Of a stretch of 64,000 bases of DNA, positions 1 through 11,900 are shown piece after piece (the stretch's first letter is position 1; each line of letters begins with the position of its first letter). The stretch spans positions 2,925,921 through 2,989,920 of the forward strand of contig OZ024787.1 in the NCBI GenBank assembly GCA_964017065.1. The letters run 5' to 3'. The notes beneath the pieces were generated by a model. That model did no database searches, was not told the origin of the DNA, and worked only from the letters and a program-made list of their open reading frames with translations. This stretch comes from Haliclona indistincta (taxonomy: Eukaryota > Porifera > Demospongiae > Haplosclerida > Chalinidae). The translations under genes and the position numbers were made by a program.

Positions 1-35
1 TTTACTTCCTTGTTTTTTCTCTTCTTCCTTCCCAG

Positions 36-809
36 CTAGTCGCTGGTATGGTAGCAGCTGCTCTCAGTTTTCTATTCGCTCTTCTTCTCCAACTCTACAT
101 CTCTGAGCCTGCCCTCCCTTGTCAAGGGGGAGGTGTCCATAGCATGGCAGCTACCTCAAATACTGCTCATATCAGTAGCAGAGGTCACCGTGTCTGTTAC
201 TGGACTAGAGTTTGCTTACTCACAAGCACCTCCACAACTGAGGTATCACACTCACTCACTCACTCAAACTCCCTCACTCACTCACTCCCTCACTCACTCC
301 CTCACTCATTCACTCATGAGGACCTGGTTTTAGCATGAGTCTGTATGTTGGTAGGTCCTTAGGCGTATGCTATTTTTTCACCAACTCACTTAAACTGTTA
401 GCTTGCTAACTCTCTCCATACCTATTTACGTAGGTAAATAACGATTTCAGCCAGAGATACTCAATATACGTACCACGGATTGATATAACATTTTTTGTGG
501 CTGGGTGTTGATTGTGTACTATATGTAGGCTTTGCTTACTCAATTATTCACCAATCTGTCACTCAATCACTCTATCTATTCGATCATATCACTTACTCTA
601 TCTCTTTTTCTCCTCTTTCTCAGAAACATCATGTGGCTATGTGGTACATCACACAGGCTCTGGGTACTCTACTCAATGCTGTCATTGCTCTAGTACAATT
701 GAACCTCATGTACGAGTTCCTCATCTACACGGTCCTGATGGTTGCTGTGGTCATCTTGTTTATAGCTATCAACTGGAAATACAAATACAGAGATACAGAT
801 TATAAGTAG
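36..809 (+). CDS. SLC15/PTR2-type oligopeptide transporter, C-terminal exons (partial, one frameshift)
   Basis: Proton-coupled peptide transporters of this family are 12-helix plasma- or endolysosomal-membrane proteins. Two exons are visible. The first follows a pyrimidine tract and CAG at 33-35 and encodes a hydrophobic helix (LVAGMVAAALSFLFALLLQL). It then continues in the next frame with the family-typical segment WQLPQILLISVAEV and VTGLEFAYSQAP, ending at a GT near 242. The second starts at 624 after TTTCTCAG with MWYITQALGTLLNAV, contains the last helix (YTVLMVAVVILFIAINW) and ends in KYKYRDTDYK and a stop at 807-809. The helix and the motif segment lie in different frames; one extra G in the GGGGG run at 126-130 would explain this, as an assembly error or a real lesion. 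Upstream exons lie outside the window. The motif match to SLC15 members is from memory of the family, not from a search. Confidence 0.75.
246..317. repeat. (ACTC)n microsatellite in the transporter intron
   Basis: Imperfect ACTC/CCTC tetranucleotide array just after the 5' splice site of the last transporter intron. It creates serine/histidine/leucine-rich open frames that are not coding. Confidence 0.9.
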
Positions 810-1006
810 TTTATGTGAATATTTATAATTACAACTTTCAATACATGTACACATTGTAGACATGGTTTTCAAACCATGACTAACAACAACGCTGGTTACA
901 AATAAGTTCCGCCTCAAAAATTCCGCAATGGGTAGTGTTTTCCATCTTTAGCATGCGATACTGTACAAGCTGAGCGGCCAGATTAGCAGTCTAAAGTTCA
1001 ACAACG

Positions 1007-1470
1007 ATGTCTTCTTCATTTTTAGTCGCCGGTAGCACTCTGGTGCTGCAGGCGGCAATGCTTACTTGCATCATTCCCTTTACGACTGGTGAGTTCTAAA
1101 GTAGCTAGTACGTTATAGACCGCTTTCTGTTCAAGTAGCAATGGATGAAGTAACTGAGCTGCCATTTCTTGATTTGGAGACGAGACACGCGTACCTGGTG
1201 AAGGAAAATTTTTTGGCGTCCTTGATGCTGCTGTAATGCTCAATGAGACAGAACTGCCAAGTTTTCTACCCTTTCCATTTGACGATGGCAATGAGACGAG
1301 AATATTTGTAAGATATCAAAGCTGTATGTATCATGATTAATTATTATAATGCAGATTTCAACCCATGGAACCATTAGCTTTGGTTCTTCATTTTTCGAAT
1401 ATATCCCGGCGAGAATTCCCAAATTTCTCAAAAGGTTGTTGCTCCATACTAGTGAGGCGGCACAGTTTTA
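1007..1470 (+). pseudogene. Decayed NIDO-receptor fragment (exons 1-3)
   Basis: A relic of the receptor family described at 24694-27280, on the opposite strand. Exon 1 (1007-1088) encodes a signal-peptide-like start (MSSSFLVAGSTLVLQAAMLT) and ends in phase 1 at GTGAGT, as in the intact receptors. Exon 2 (1139-1307) begins AMDEVTELPFLDL, matching GSELPFLDL of the receptors. It then loses one G near 1178, so that the matching GEGKFFGV segment is in another frame, and it ends before GTAAGA like receptor exon 2. Exon 3 starts at 1355 after TAATGCAG with ISTHGTISFGSSFFEY, matching receptor ISSNGLISFGAPFFDF, then shifts frame before KVVAPY and runs into stop codons. Intron phases and splice sites are kept while the frame is broken twice, so this is a pseudogene of an independent, more diverged copy. 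Confidence 0.75.
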
Positions 1471-2150
1471 AAATTCCACAAGTATTATGCATTTTGTGAT
1501 AAAAGCACCAAACTTGCTATACATGTTACTAAAGGTGTTACAAAAAGATTTGGATATTGAGCCACACCGTAATTTTAACACATGGTCTTTAAAATGTTAA
1601 TTAATGGTTATTATGTCCGTCATAATTTTAACAAATTTTCAACAATCCAAAATGCAAAACTTCACAGTTATGGAAGAATTGAATCACTAAATGCATTGAT
1701 GATGTTTGTAATTGTGCACTACAAGCTCAAGAGAAATAAGAATGGAAAAGTGAATTGCTTAATATCTCATGAATAATTCATTTCATTTGGTTATCATTAA
1801 TTCTGGTATAGCTAATTCGCTTATATAAAGCAGTGAACTTCTTACCCTTGATACTCAAAGTGTTTACAAATTATGCTGCAAGTAGAGACAGTACNNNNNN
1901 NNNNNNNNNNNNNNNNNNNNNNNNNNNNNNNNNNNNNNNNNNNNNNNNNNNNNNNNNNNNNNNNNNNNNNNNNNNNNNNNNNNNNNNNNNNNNNNNNNNN
2001 NNNNNNNNNNNNNNNNNNNNNNNNNNNNNNNNNNNNNNNNNNNNNNNNNNNNNNNNNNNNNNNNNNNNNNNNNNNNNNNNNNNNNNNNNNNNNNAGTGGG
2101 TTTCATATCAACATCGATGACAGAGAAGATGGTCATTTAGATGGTGTTAA
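1471..2150. other. Non-coding stretch with assembly gap
   Basis: AT-rich sequence with no convincing gene; short open frames have no recognisable domains. Positions 1895-2094 are 200 N, an assembly gap of nominal size, so the true distance across it is unknown. Confidence 0.8.
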
Positions 2151-3690
2151 AGTAAATTAAAAAGATTTCTATCGAAATCAAAAGGATGTAGTGATGAAGA
2201 AATCTACCAATGGTTCACAATGTAAACCAACAAGGAACAAGCTTGGAATGGTAACACGATTGACTTGCTAACAGACCATAGATCCCTACATCAGAGGCTG
2301 CTGTGGTCTGACTATAGCTAGTTCAGCTAGTTACTGTATATTGACTGACACCTGACGTGCGTTGAACTGAATTCAACTTGCATTGTGACAAAATATTGAT
2401 CTTGTGTACAGCCACTGATGTAGGGATCTATGCTCTGTTAGCAAGTCAATCGTGTTACCATTCCATGCTTGTTCCTTGTTGGTTTACATTGTGAACCAGT
2501 GGTAGATTTCTTCATCACTACATCCTTTTGATTTCGATAGAAATCTTTTTAATTTACTTGTTTGTGTCCTTTTTTCTTTTTCAGTGAAGTGCAGTTCAAT
2601 GTCATGCATGTACCAAGCCGTCTTTGTTTCCACCATTAGTTTAGTTTTCTGTTGTTGATGGCTTTACTTTATTATTATTAATTTAAACTTGTAGCTAAAA
2701 TCGTTGTGCTGTACATATCAGCTCGCCTACGCATGCATGCAGTGCATACGAGCCCCGCCCACACTTGTTTGCAGACCTATACGGCTTATCTGGCAAGCGC
2801 AGAATGGCGATCTTCACGAGCTTACCGTTCTTCGCAGACAAATGCCGGGTATATGTGTTCTCGGGCCGTGATCCGTACGGCGCGGCGATACTCTAGTCTA
2901 GCTCGATCATCTAGCTAGTGCTTGGTCACGTGCGCTAGCCACTGCTCGAACAAATTTTTTTTCTTTTTTTGCGCTTACTAACAGTCTACAATCATATGTA
3001 CAATAAAAATAATACACATAAAAGGCAGCGCCAGAGGGCCGCGACAAACAAAAGTTCTAAGTTAATAAATGGTTAGTGTAGACAGAGATCCACTGATAGC
3101 CACTGCTTGGTCACGTGCGTATGCATTATTGCGCAATCACAATAATGGCGTCTAACACTTAGCTGACAATGGATCACAATCGAGAAATCGCGGAATTTAT
3201 ATCGCCGTTACGCTAAAAACAAAGTTCAAAAGGCACCTGCCAGGAGAATTTCACGACTGCTCGTGGGTGTTTTGGTCTCGGCACTGCTCGCGTAAAGGCG
3301 CTAGGCGCGCTGAAGAAAGAAGAAGAAAGAAGAAGACGAAGATGACGAAACTCGATTTTCACCGTTTCCAGGTTCATCACTTTAGTAACAATTTCGATCA
3401 ATCTCCTTGCTACTGTAAGATGGGGCAACGCCAGAGAGCAGATCTAAGTGTTTTTGGACGTATAAAATTCATCACCAGGCGAAATAACAGCGTTTGAACG
3501 CTAATACATTGTATGTAGCCGCCATCATGTTTTCTCGTAGGGAAAACAAGATCTGCGAATCACGGTAGATGACTGGATCACGTAGATGACTGGATCAATG
3601 GATGGATCAATCAACGGTAGATGACTGGATCAATGGATCACGGTAGTGACTCCCTACATAGGGAGTCACTACCGTGCCTCCCTAATTAGA
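2151..3690. mobile_element. Compound foldback element, copy A
   Basis: The left part is a foldback: arm 2151-2300 is the reverse complement of 2407-2558 with a roughly 100-bp loop. The rest (to about 3690) has no convincing ORF and ends in a small palindrome around TCCCTACATAGGGA (3651-3668) and the CACGGTAGTGACTCC motif. The same sequence, in opposite orientation and shorter, lies at 44153-45412 inside an intron of receptor 2. Both copies keep the order foldback - TTTCTTTTT tract - CGCATGCATG region - TAGGGAG terminus, so this is one mobile unit rather than two neighbours. The transposase type is unknown. Confidence 0.75.
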
Positions 3691-4765
3691 TATTCAATAG
3701 GAGCTGTACTATTTAACCCTTTCCCTAAAGAAAAATTACAGGTCAGTCCAGGGTCAGTCAATGCCTCCTCTTCTCTGTCAGCCTGTCCATCTCTTTGTAG
3801 TACGCCATGTGCAAATTAGTGTATGGCTTCACCAATTATTAGCTTGTTGTAATGTTATGATGGGTATGCTTTTAGCAGCCACTCCAGCCTGTCTGTCTGT
3901 CTGTCTTGATTCCAGTACTTGTAGCTTATACCAGTACCATTTTCACATTGTACTGTGTACAGCAGTTTTACTACTTCTTGCAGTTGGAAAGCATCTTGCG
4001 TAAACCGTGTTTATGCTGAATCAAGCAATGTAATAAACCTTCCAAATAAGGCACGTATCACGCTTTAAATATTTTTGCTGTTGCAAAAAATAATAAATCC
4101 GCTGTCTTTTACTAATGCATAGTTGTGGTTGACCTTATTACTGTTCTTCATTCTGATTCTTCCTAGCACACTGTTCTTGAGCGCTGTGTTGGATTTTTAA
4201 CCATAAATTTCTTTGACAGGTTTCTCTCTCTCACTATCTAAAGTGTTATTGTTTATCAAAGTTGGTTTATATGTACTCCATAGCTGCTGTTATCATAGTA
4301 TAACTTGTCCAGTAGTGTTTGTGATAATGTACGGTTCACTACAGGTACATTGCACTTGACACAAGATATTAGAGAGTTTTAGTTAGCCATTACTCCACAT
4401 GGTTGAACGGCAACAGCTGGTACAATGACGTCACCACTTATCTTAGAAACAGAGATGTTGATGGCTGCAATGACCAATGCTAGTAGTAGTATTATGTATG
4501 ACACAAAATAGTATTCTATACATTGGGACTATTTGATGAATACAGAAGTAACAAATGTCGCTAAAATCATGCTGTGTCGTACATATTTGAAACAGCAATT
4601 TTGTGTACAATACAATCAAAATTTTCTGTCCCATACAAAACCTTTACTTCAAAATGTTTCAAGCTATTTTGTAATATGTACACATAGCTGTAAGCAAAGA
4701 GCTCATTGCCTAGGCATTGAACTCTTGCTGTAAGATACACCTCACTCTTGTTCTTTATTCTCCAG
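3691..4765. other. No gene recognised
   Basis: AT-rich region between the foldback element and the first arrestin exon. I searched it for exons encoding an arrestin N-domain and saw none that I can support. Exons of the arrestin-like gene may still hide here. Confidence 0.5.
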
Positions 4766-5535
4766 GTTGATTTTCCTCTTATCATATACGATAATCCTGA
4801 CTGTCGCAATGCCTCTATTAAACCTGATCCTCACTCAAACTCGGCTATGGTCAAGACCTTCTTCTGTCTAAACAGAGGCACTGTTACAGCTACTAGCAGG
4901 TAGGCACTAGATAATAGTTAGACAGTGCATCCGAGGATCTAAGCCCGAGAGCCGTTGCTATATAGCGTCTGAGTGTAACGAGGGCGCTATGGTAACGGCG
5001 CGAGGGCTTCTACATCGCGTAGATTCGATTGGATGGGCTGTCTAACTGATTTAGACCATAGCAACAGCAAACAGAAACGACGCGAACGACTCGGACGAGC
5101 AAAGACACGTAAGGCTGAGTGCTATGAAAATAATTCAGTAGAACTCCGCGCACAAAACTGTAATCTGCGCCGTGTGGTGGGATTCCATTATGAGGTCGCG
5201 GCAGTGGCGGGATTCCATTATGAGCTTTAGAGACCCGCAGCTACGCAACCTGATTGGTCAACATTGCCGTTGACTGTTGTTGGTCAATGTCAACATTGGT
5301 CAACTGTGGTCTAATACCAAGTATTAACCCTTAGTATCCTAAAACTGTGTATACATGATGATGGTTGTGTGATAGTTTTTGCGGCATTGAGTCTTCTTGT
5401 TTGGTATGTACAGTAAATGATGTGTCTCATTATCATAGATTAATGAAAGGAGCTTACTCTAATACTGAACCAGTCAAACTATCACTAGAAATACAAAATG
5501 CATCAGCTGTGGATGTGGCAGGAGCATCAGTTAAG

Positions 5536-5615
<80 letters not shown>

Positions 5616-6110
5616 GTAGTATTTTAATTATTGCTAACACAAAACTGAGCATAAATATCTTAGGCTTGACAGTCACAATTCATACTCATCCTCCAAAGTG
5701 TTTTTGTCAACATAACTTAGTTCTGGGCTCAAGCTTTAGTACTAAGCCTGTCTTGTAGAAGCTCTATGATTCAAGACATGTGTTGTGTGTAAAGCTGTTG
5801 ACCATTTTTAACCATGTCTGACTACTTAGCGAACAGCGCATATGCATTAAGATTTCATTTTAACCCCCTCTCTCTCCCTCCCTTCCTCCCTCCCTTCATC
5901 CCTCTCTCTCTATCTATCTCTTCTCTCTCTCACACATAGTTGATGAGAGTGCTTAAGTTCTATGGTAAAGACAGCTCACAGCAAGAGGAAGAGGAGGTTG
6001 ACCTCACTTGCCTCGATCTTATAATCTCATCAGAACTCGATGGATGTCCCAAAAACTCGACTAAGCGACAGTGAGTAACAGCATCTAACAATGTATTGTC
6101 ACACACACAC

Positions 6111-6175
<65 letters not shown>

Positions 6176-8318
6176 TGATGCATGTTTGTGCTATTAAATT
6201 TTCCTTCTTTCGCCTTCTTTCAGCAATATATCACTAGAGCCAGTGTCTAGTAGTAGAGTGAAGCTACCTCCTTCAACATCAGGTCTCAAAGTAAAGGTAT
6301 AGATTAATTTTATTCCGCATTTTACATGTTTTGTACCATGTTAGGTCATGACTAGCGGTCGATACTCAATAATTATATATATTTTTTGCGTTTAGCTCTG
6401 GTTTAGCTAGATGATTTTTTAAATCTACCATGTACACATGTATGTCTGTCTGAATGTATTAATTTCTGGTTGTGAGGCTATGCGTAGCATAAAGATGCAA
6501 ACCAGGCTTATCGTGTCACTGTATGGGAATCAGGCTTATTGTGTCACTGTATAGGAACCAGGCTTATATTGGAACCAGTCTTATCGTGTCACTGTATGGG
6601 AACCAGGCTTATATTGGAACCAGTCTTATCGTGTCACTGTATGGGAACCAGGTGTATTATGTCACTGTATGCGTTTAAAAAACATGGTATCAGTTAACCA
6701 AACACTGATGCTGACAATATTAGCATTTTTTCTGTTTCTGGAATTGCATGTTGCTTGACAGCAGAAATTGTAAAATGGGCGTTGGCTACTAGGTTAACTA
6801 TGGTCAACGCTCATTTCACAATCTCTGCTGTCAAGCAGGGATGGGGCGAAGCACTTTGTACTTGTTCTTAAGCATGCTTAAGCACAATCATTGAAATTAC
6901 TTGTACTGTACTCAAGTCCTTTTTAAAATCATGGCTGTGTACTTGTACTTATACTCAAGCACAGGCCAAATTGCAATGTGCTTTTGAAGCACTTTTAAGC
7001 ACTTTGAAGCACTTTCCATTGAACACCTCTCGTCTACAAATACCTCTTGAATACCTCTTGTTCTCATCATCTGCAGCAGTAGAATGACTTTAATACGGCA
7101 GGCAAAGTCTTTAGACTGGATAGGTGTAGGTAATTAACAGACAAAAGATTTACCCAGTTAATTTTGCAATAGTTAAAAATAATAAAAAGTGCTTTGAGTT
7201 GTGCTTAAGTACCGAGGTCAAGTACTCGTACTTGTACTGATTACAAGCTAACCTGAAGAGGTACTCGTACTCATAGTCAATTAGTAATCTATCTAAAGTG
7301 CTTGGAATGTACTCAAGCACTTTCAAAAGTGCTTCGCCCCATCCCTGCTGTCAAGCAACTTGCGAAGGTCTATACTACTGTATTGTAACTTTTATCAACC
7401 TCTCTATCGAAATGTTACATTTGTCTGTACTGTAGTGTCGTTATTTTGTTGATGCTGATGTCCATGTGCCGTGGTCACCTGACGTTGAGGTCCAACAAAC
7501 TGTATTGATCAACCCTCCGAAGAACATAGTGGTGAGTGATCATGTGACTACTGTAATCTGATTGGTCACCTTGCTTTCCTATCAGTGGGAACGTTGGGAG
7601 CCGCCAGAATGGGTACTGACATGTGGCCGTGGTCCAGTGGTTGGACCATGTGCTGTATCTAGAGATGTATTATGTAAGTTACTAGTGTGTTATAGTCCAT
7701 TGGGCTGTTTGTCATTTAAATATCTTGTTTACCGTATTTCTTCTAAAGATTCGGCTCCCCTTATTTTTCAGCACGTTGTCGCTGAAATGCGTAGAAAACC
7801 TCTAAATTTCGGCAAGCGCTTTGGTTCTTCGTCACAACAAGCCAACAGCCCAACGTGAAAAGTCCTGTACTTCATGGAAAAGAGCTGTAGATACGTTCTC
7901 GTTCAAACATGCGCTTGTCACCACACCTCCAATTATTCGGCGCTTCTGGAACTTCTGCAACAATTACCTCCAAATATTGGGCAAGCAAATCTGAAATTAT
8001 TTATTTTGCGCCGAAATTTTAGAAGAAATACGGTATGTAAAATATCTTGTTAAAAAGTGTTGGTTTTCTAGCTAGAGCCTATTGTAATCTTAAAATTTAG
8101 GCATGTTGTGTTGTAACTACAAAAATCGTCTAAGGTTTAAGGTTTTTGGGTTGTCACTTTTATGAACCATACTCGATGATTGCTCATGTAGAGTGTCTCG
8201 ACACGGTGCTGGATCAAACCAGCCTCATGTGCAGTACTAATAACTTTTAGCTTACTTTGTAATTTTTATAGGTTCAAGTTCATTTTCTGGTATTCCTGGT
8301 TTCCAGCCGCGACTATGA
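4766..8318 (+). CDS. Arrestin-domain-containing (ARRDC-like) protein, C-terminal exons
   Basis: Alpha-arrestin-like adaptors link membrane proteins to trafficking and ubiquitin ligases. Seven exons join in frame with GT-AG introns: 4766-4899, 5439-5535, 5940-6070, 6224-6296, 7436-7531, 7586-7673 and 8272-8318 (stop 8316-8318). The product reads like the arrestin hinge and C-domain: KTFFCLNRGTVTATSRLMKGAYS, then TEPVKLSLEIQNAS, a loop, SRVKLPPSTSGLKVKCRYFV and DADVHVPWSPDVEV, the last resembling the family's final VEYxLxVxVDVPxxxDL strands. No N-domain was found upstream, so the gene is either 5'-incomplete in my reading or truncated. The short C-terminus (SSSFSGIPGFQPRL) has no PPxY motif, although most ARRDC proteins carry one. 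Three partial duplicates of its later exons occur at 14380, 23506 and 42190. Its introns hold CT and AC microsatellites, the 28-bp minisatellite and three MITEs. Confidence 0.65.
5539..5613. repeat. (CT)n microsatellite
   Basis: About 37 CT units starting directly after the 5' splice site (AAG/GTACTCT) of an arrestin-gene intron. This is a likely length-polymorphic site and a source of spurious SLSLSL open frames. Confidence 0.95.
6100..6173. repeat. (AC)n microsatellite
   Basis: About 36 AC units with one G interruption, in the intron between the 5940-6070 and 6224-6296 arrestin exons. Confidence 0.95.
6498..6672. repeat. 28-bp minisatellite, array 1
   Basis: Roughly six degenerate copies of a 28-bp unit of the form GGCTTATCGTGTCACTGTAT followed by GGGAACCA, some truncated. 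Located in the intron before the CRYFVDADV arrestin exon; three further arrays occupy the homologous position beside the pseudocopies of that exon. Confidence 0.9.
6749..7359. mobile_element. Short palindromic MITE split by a hAT-like MITE
   Basis: An element of about 100 bp with long terminal inverted repeats, GTTGCTTGACAGCAGAAATT at the left and its near reverse complement ending TGTCAAGCAAC at the right. It is interrupted by the element at 6836-7347. The duplicate locus at 14203-14297 contains the same short MITE without the interruption. Confidence 0.85.
6836..7347. mobile_element. hAT-like MITE with 8-bp target duplication
   Basis: A 512-bp non-coding element with terminal inverted repeats CAGGGATGGGGCGAAGCACT and its reverse complement. 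It is flanked on both sides by the 8-bp direct repeat CTGTCAAG (6828-6835 and 7348-7355). CAGGG ends with 8-bp duplications are the signature of hAT transposition. The interior is rich in GTACTTGTACTC-like and AAGCACTTT repeats. The empty site is preserved at 14280-14297. Confidence 0.9.
7729..8037. mobile_element. MITE in the last arrestin intron
   Basis: About 300 bp with inverted termini TACCGTATTTCTTCTAAA and TTTAGAAGAAATACGGTA. The flanks share the direct repeat AAATATCTTGTT (near 7718 and 8040). The paralogous intron at about 14665 has no insert, giving an empty site. Confidence 0.8.
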
Positions 8319-8985
8319 CCAGTTCTACACAACTCAATGATGACTCATCTCTCTAGCACTATTTTGTATTCCTTATATACCATTTTTGTATTCTGTTGTT
8401 CCGTCTCAAAACTGGATTTAAATAATACTGGTGATTGAAAATGGCGCTAGCAGTACAGATATAGTAGTCCCGTGTTCTGTGTGATTTAGATTAGCTTTCC
8501 TCCTGCCATTGGAAATGTCAATAATGACCATGCCTCTTCTTGACACCCCAAAAATTGCAACTTATTATGATGGTACGATACGTAGTTGTTTCAAGAACTT
8601 AACTAAAATTAGTGACATGATGCAGTGAGTAATTATATTCTCACATAACAAGTAACCAATGCTGCACATAGTTTCACCTGCACATACATGTATGAACACC
8701 TTTGATAAAAATTGTAAAGCACAACAATTAATTAAACACTGTTAGGAACATGTAGGAAAGTGTGTAGGCCTAGTCACAAACTCTTGATCAAGCATTATTT
8801 GTAAAACACATTGTGAAATGATGAATAAATTTAAAAAAAACAAGGAAATACTTGACATAAGTCAACATAGCAACAGCTAGTGATGGGGGTATTGGAAATA
8901 GCGTAAATTGAAAATAATATCAAAGTTGTCATAGAAGTAACAAGGAGGATTGAGATGGAATGAAGAGAGTTCTAGTCATTAAGAA
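8319..8985. other. Convergent intergenic region, arrestin gene and NLR1 3' ends
   Basis: AT-rich spacer between the end of the arrestin-like gene (+) and the stop codon of NLR1 (-). No ORF of note; it presumably holds the 3' UTRs of both genes. It is duplicated at 15555-16418, so the duplicated block spans both gene ends. Confidence 0.6.
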
Positions 8986-11900
8986 TCATACAATAGAAGA
9001 GTTAGATTGTTTCAGCAGGTGCTTGTAGTTTTCTTGGATGTGCAGTGGTAGTTTGTCGTAATTTTTTTTTCGTATTCTCAACTCCTTTAATTGGCGGTTG
9101 GCAGCAGTTTCAATTAACTGAAGCATATTAGTTGAGGCATCTTTCAACTTATCGTGATCTCTTATTCGATCAAGTTCTAGGATTTCTAGTGTTTCATGTG
9201 ACTGCACAAGGTTAGTGAGAACTGGTAGGTCATTGTCTTGAGTTTCCGAAATTGCCAGGTAGGTCAGCGAAGTAAAGTTTTGAATCAATGCACCAAGCTG
9301 ATGAAGAAGGTTACGAGAGATAGATAGTTTCTCAAGATTTACATTCTCTTGCGGAAGAAGCTCAGTTTTCATGATGATCTCACCATCACTAATTACCAAT
9401 TTTAGTTCCCGAACTGAAGATTTTTGAAGTAATAGTGGGATAAATGTGTTAGCATACGATTCATTTAAGGAACTATAATAGATGAACAGACTTACATATT
9501 GTAATCTACTCTCTGGCACAATTAGCTGCCGTAAAATGGCTTCATCATCATCATGGATAGCAACATTGACCAGTTCAAGACGCCAAAGATCGCAAAACAC
9601 TCTCAATAGAGTGATTGCTTGGGAAAAGGAAAAATAATTAACTATCTGCAGAGCTTGAATTCTTCCTTTTACATCCGAAAAAGATTTGAGACCTTTTACC
9701 AGGAGATCAAGACCAGCCTCAGATGCAGTATCTCTAATGTCAACTCTCCATCTTTCATCAAATCGGTTGATGCAGTATCCTGTGGCATACCAGTCAAAAC
9801 CCACCTCTGGAGAAACAGGCAATGAATTGCGTTCTCTATAATCCACTGTCACACTATCCATAATACTAGGACACTCATATGCACAATGAACTAACTGTAG
9901 AGACATTGTGACATGCAAACATTCGGTGGCAAGTAGTCGTACTAACTCATCCTGGTGCACAGGTCGACGACTATCAGAATCATCGCGATTACATATTCCA
10001 GCCATAAACCTCACGACGACACTACGATCGCTTATCCATTTTGCCAGTTCAAAATCACTAGGATTCACAATAGCAATATACAAGGCAGTTAAAAACTCTT
10101 GAAGAGTTAGATGGAGGAAAGAGAATGAGCACTCAGGACCTGTACTCACATTCATACTCGTAGTTTTCTTCATCATTCCAAGGTGCTCAAATTCCTCTCC
10201 AAGGTCAATGAAGATGTAGCTTTTCTCACGCAATCTCTCATAGGCCACCCTGGCTAGATGAAGAAGCTGCTGACCCACTAGAGGAGGAAGCTTATTGATG
10301 TCCTCTGCACATTTGAGAGAAGGAGGCATGCGATACTTATTCGGTACCTGATGTGTGGACACGAGGTGCCTGCGAACGAGAGCACAAGTGAGAGCATCGA
10401 AGAGCTGTGTCATGGTTGTAGGGAAGGGAGTATCTGTGTCATAGCTGTCTTGATATATCAATACTACTATGACGGTATTGAGGGGGATGTACATCATACC
10501 ATATATAGGAGGATTACTGGTAATGTAAGACAGAAATCCTGCCAGGATATCCCCACTAAACACACTCTCAGCATACTGTTTAATATCCTTTTTAGTGAAG
10601 CCTATCACCTCAAGATGTCTGTCTATGTTATGCCGGCAGAGACTCCAGAGGTCAGCACTTACTGAAGGACGACTTGTGACAATAATAGTAGCCTCTGGCA
10701 AAAGTCTACCCTTGAGCAGATCAATATAGACTGAACCCTCTTGTCGCTGCTTGTGAGGAAGCTCATCGAACCCATCGCACACAATAAGCATGCCTTTTCC
10801 TCTACCTATCATAGCCAAGAGCTCATTTACTTTAGTAGTAGCATCATGCGGCAACAAATCTTCAAGACAGCGTGCCTCTTGCGCCTTCTTCTCTCTCAGG
10901 CGAACAAGAATTACTAACTCGTATGGCTTCACACTCTCCAACTTTTCCCACTTGTGACACACCTCCCATGCCAGTGTGCTCTTGCCGATACCTGGCGCAC
11001 CCTCTATCAGGACACATCGCACCGGTGTACCAGCCTCACTGGGCTTTAAAATATCTTTTAGTTCAATGGGAGCTTTCTTACGTAAGATCTCTTCAGTTAA
11101 ACCGTGTAGACTTTTTCTAGTAAACTCATCTGCCAGCTTACTGGTGATGCCTTCCTTGCTGATAACAGCTAACTCAATGTAGTGCTTGCCAGGAGTAACA
11201 AGTAACTTATCGTCATCAGGGAGTGGCTGTCGGTAGCAGTCTTTTAGAAACTGTTTGTATTGGTCCCTGGTAATAGCTGAGGAACAGAAATCACAATAAT
11301 TGTTAGTGTATGACTGAGTAAATCTCTACCTGCTAGTCTAGAGTGAACCGAGGATGATATAATGCTATCACTCATAGTCAGTTGCGCTGTAAAAAAGTTT
11401 TAACACATTGTATCATTATGTATTATTCATTACTCACCGACTAATGTGTTTTGTGTAGGAGGCAGTTGATTCAAACCATCTTGAAGAAACTTTTTGCTGC
11501 ACTTTTCCTCTGGACCCTTCAGCCACATGGCCAGCATGTCTATCCTGCACATCTCCACCTGTCCTCTCTGGTTTTGGTCAATGGTTTTCAAATCAGAGTA
11601 GTCCAAACCAAGATGAATTCCAAGAGGGAACCATTGATACACTTTACTTAATGCTGCCACTAATATTGATAGGTGAGAGCTATCTACAGTGAGAGAATGA
11701 AATGATGTGCTAAAAATGTAATTTCTAGAGTACATTAAGTAATACCGTAGTATGCAACTGGTCAATAAAGAATATTATATCCCGTTGGCCAGCATTGGGC
11801 ATTTTCTACGTCGGGCTGCAATGCAAATGATATTCACCATTGTGTAAATGATATTCACAACAGCAGTAACGATAGCCATCACGGTGTATAGATGAGAACT

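Noticed and set aside
3213..3497. Arginine/lysine-rich ORF (RRAEERRRKKKTKM) as a nuclear protein
   Set aside because: Purine-rich tract inside the compound foldback element; the other copy (44386-44425) shows it is an AAAG/TTTC microsatellite of variable length.
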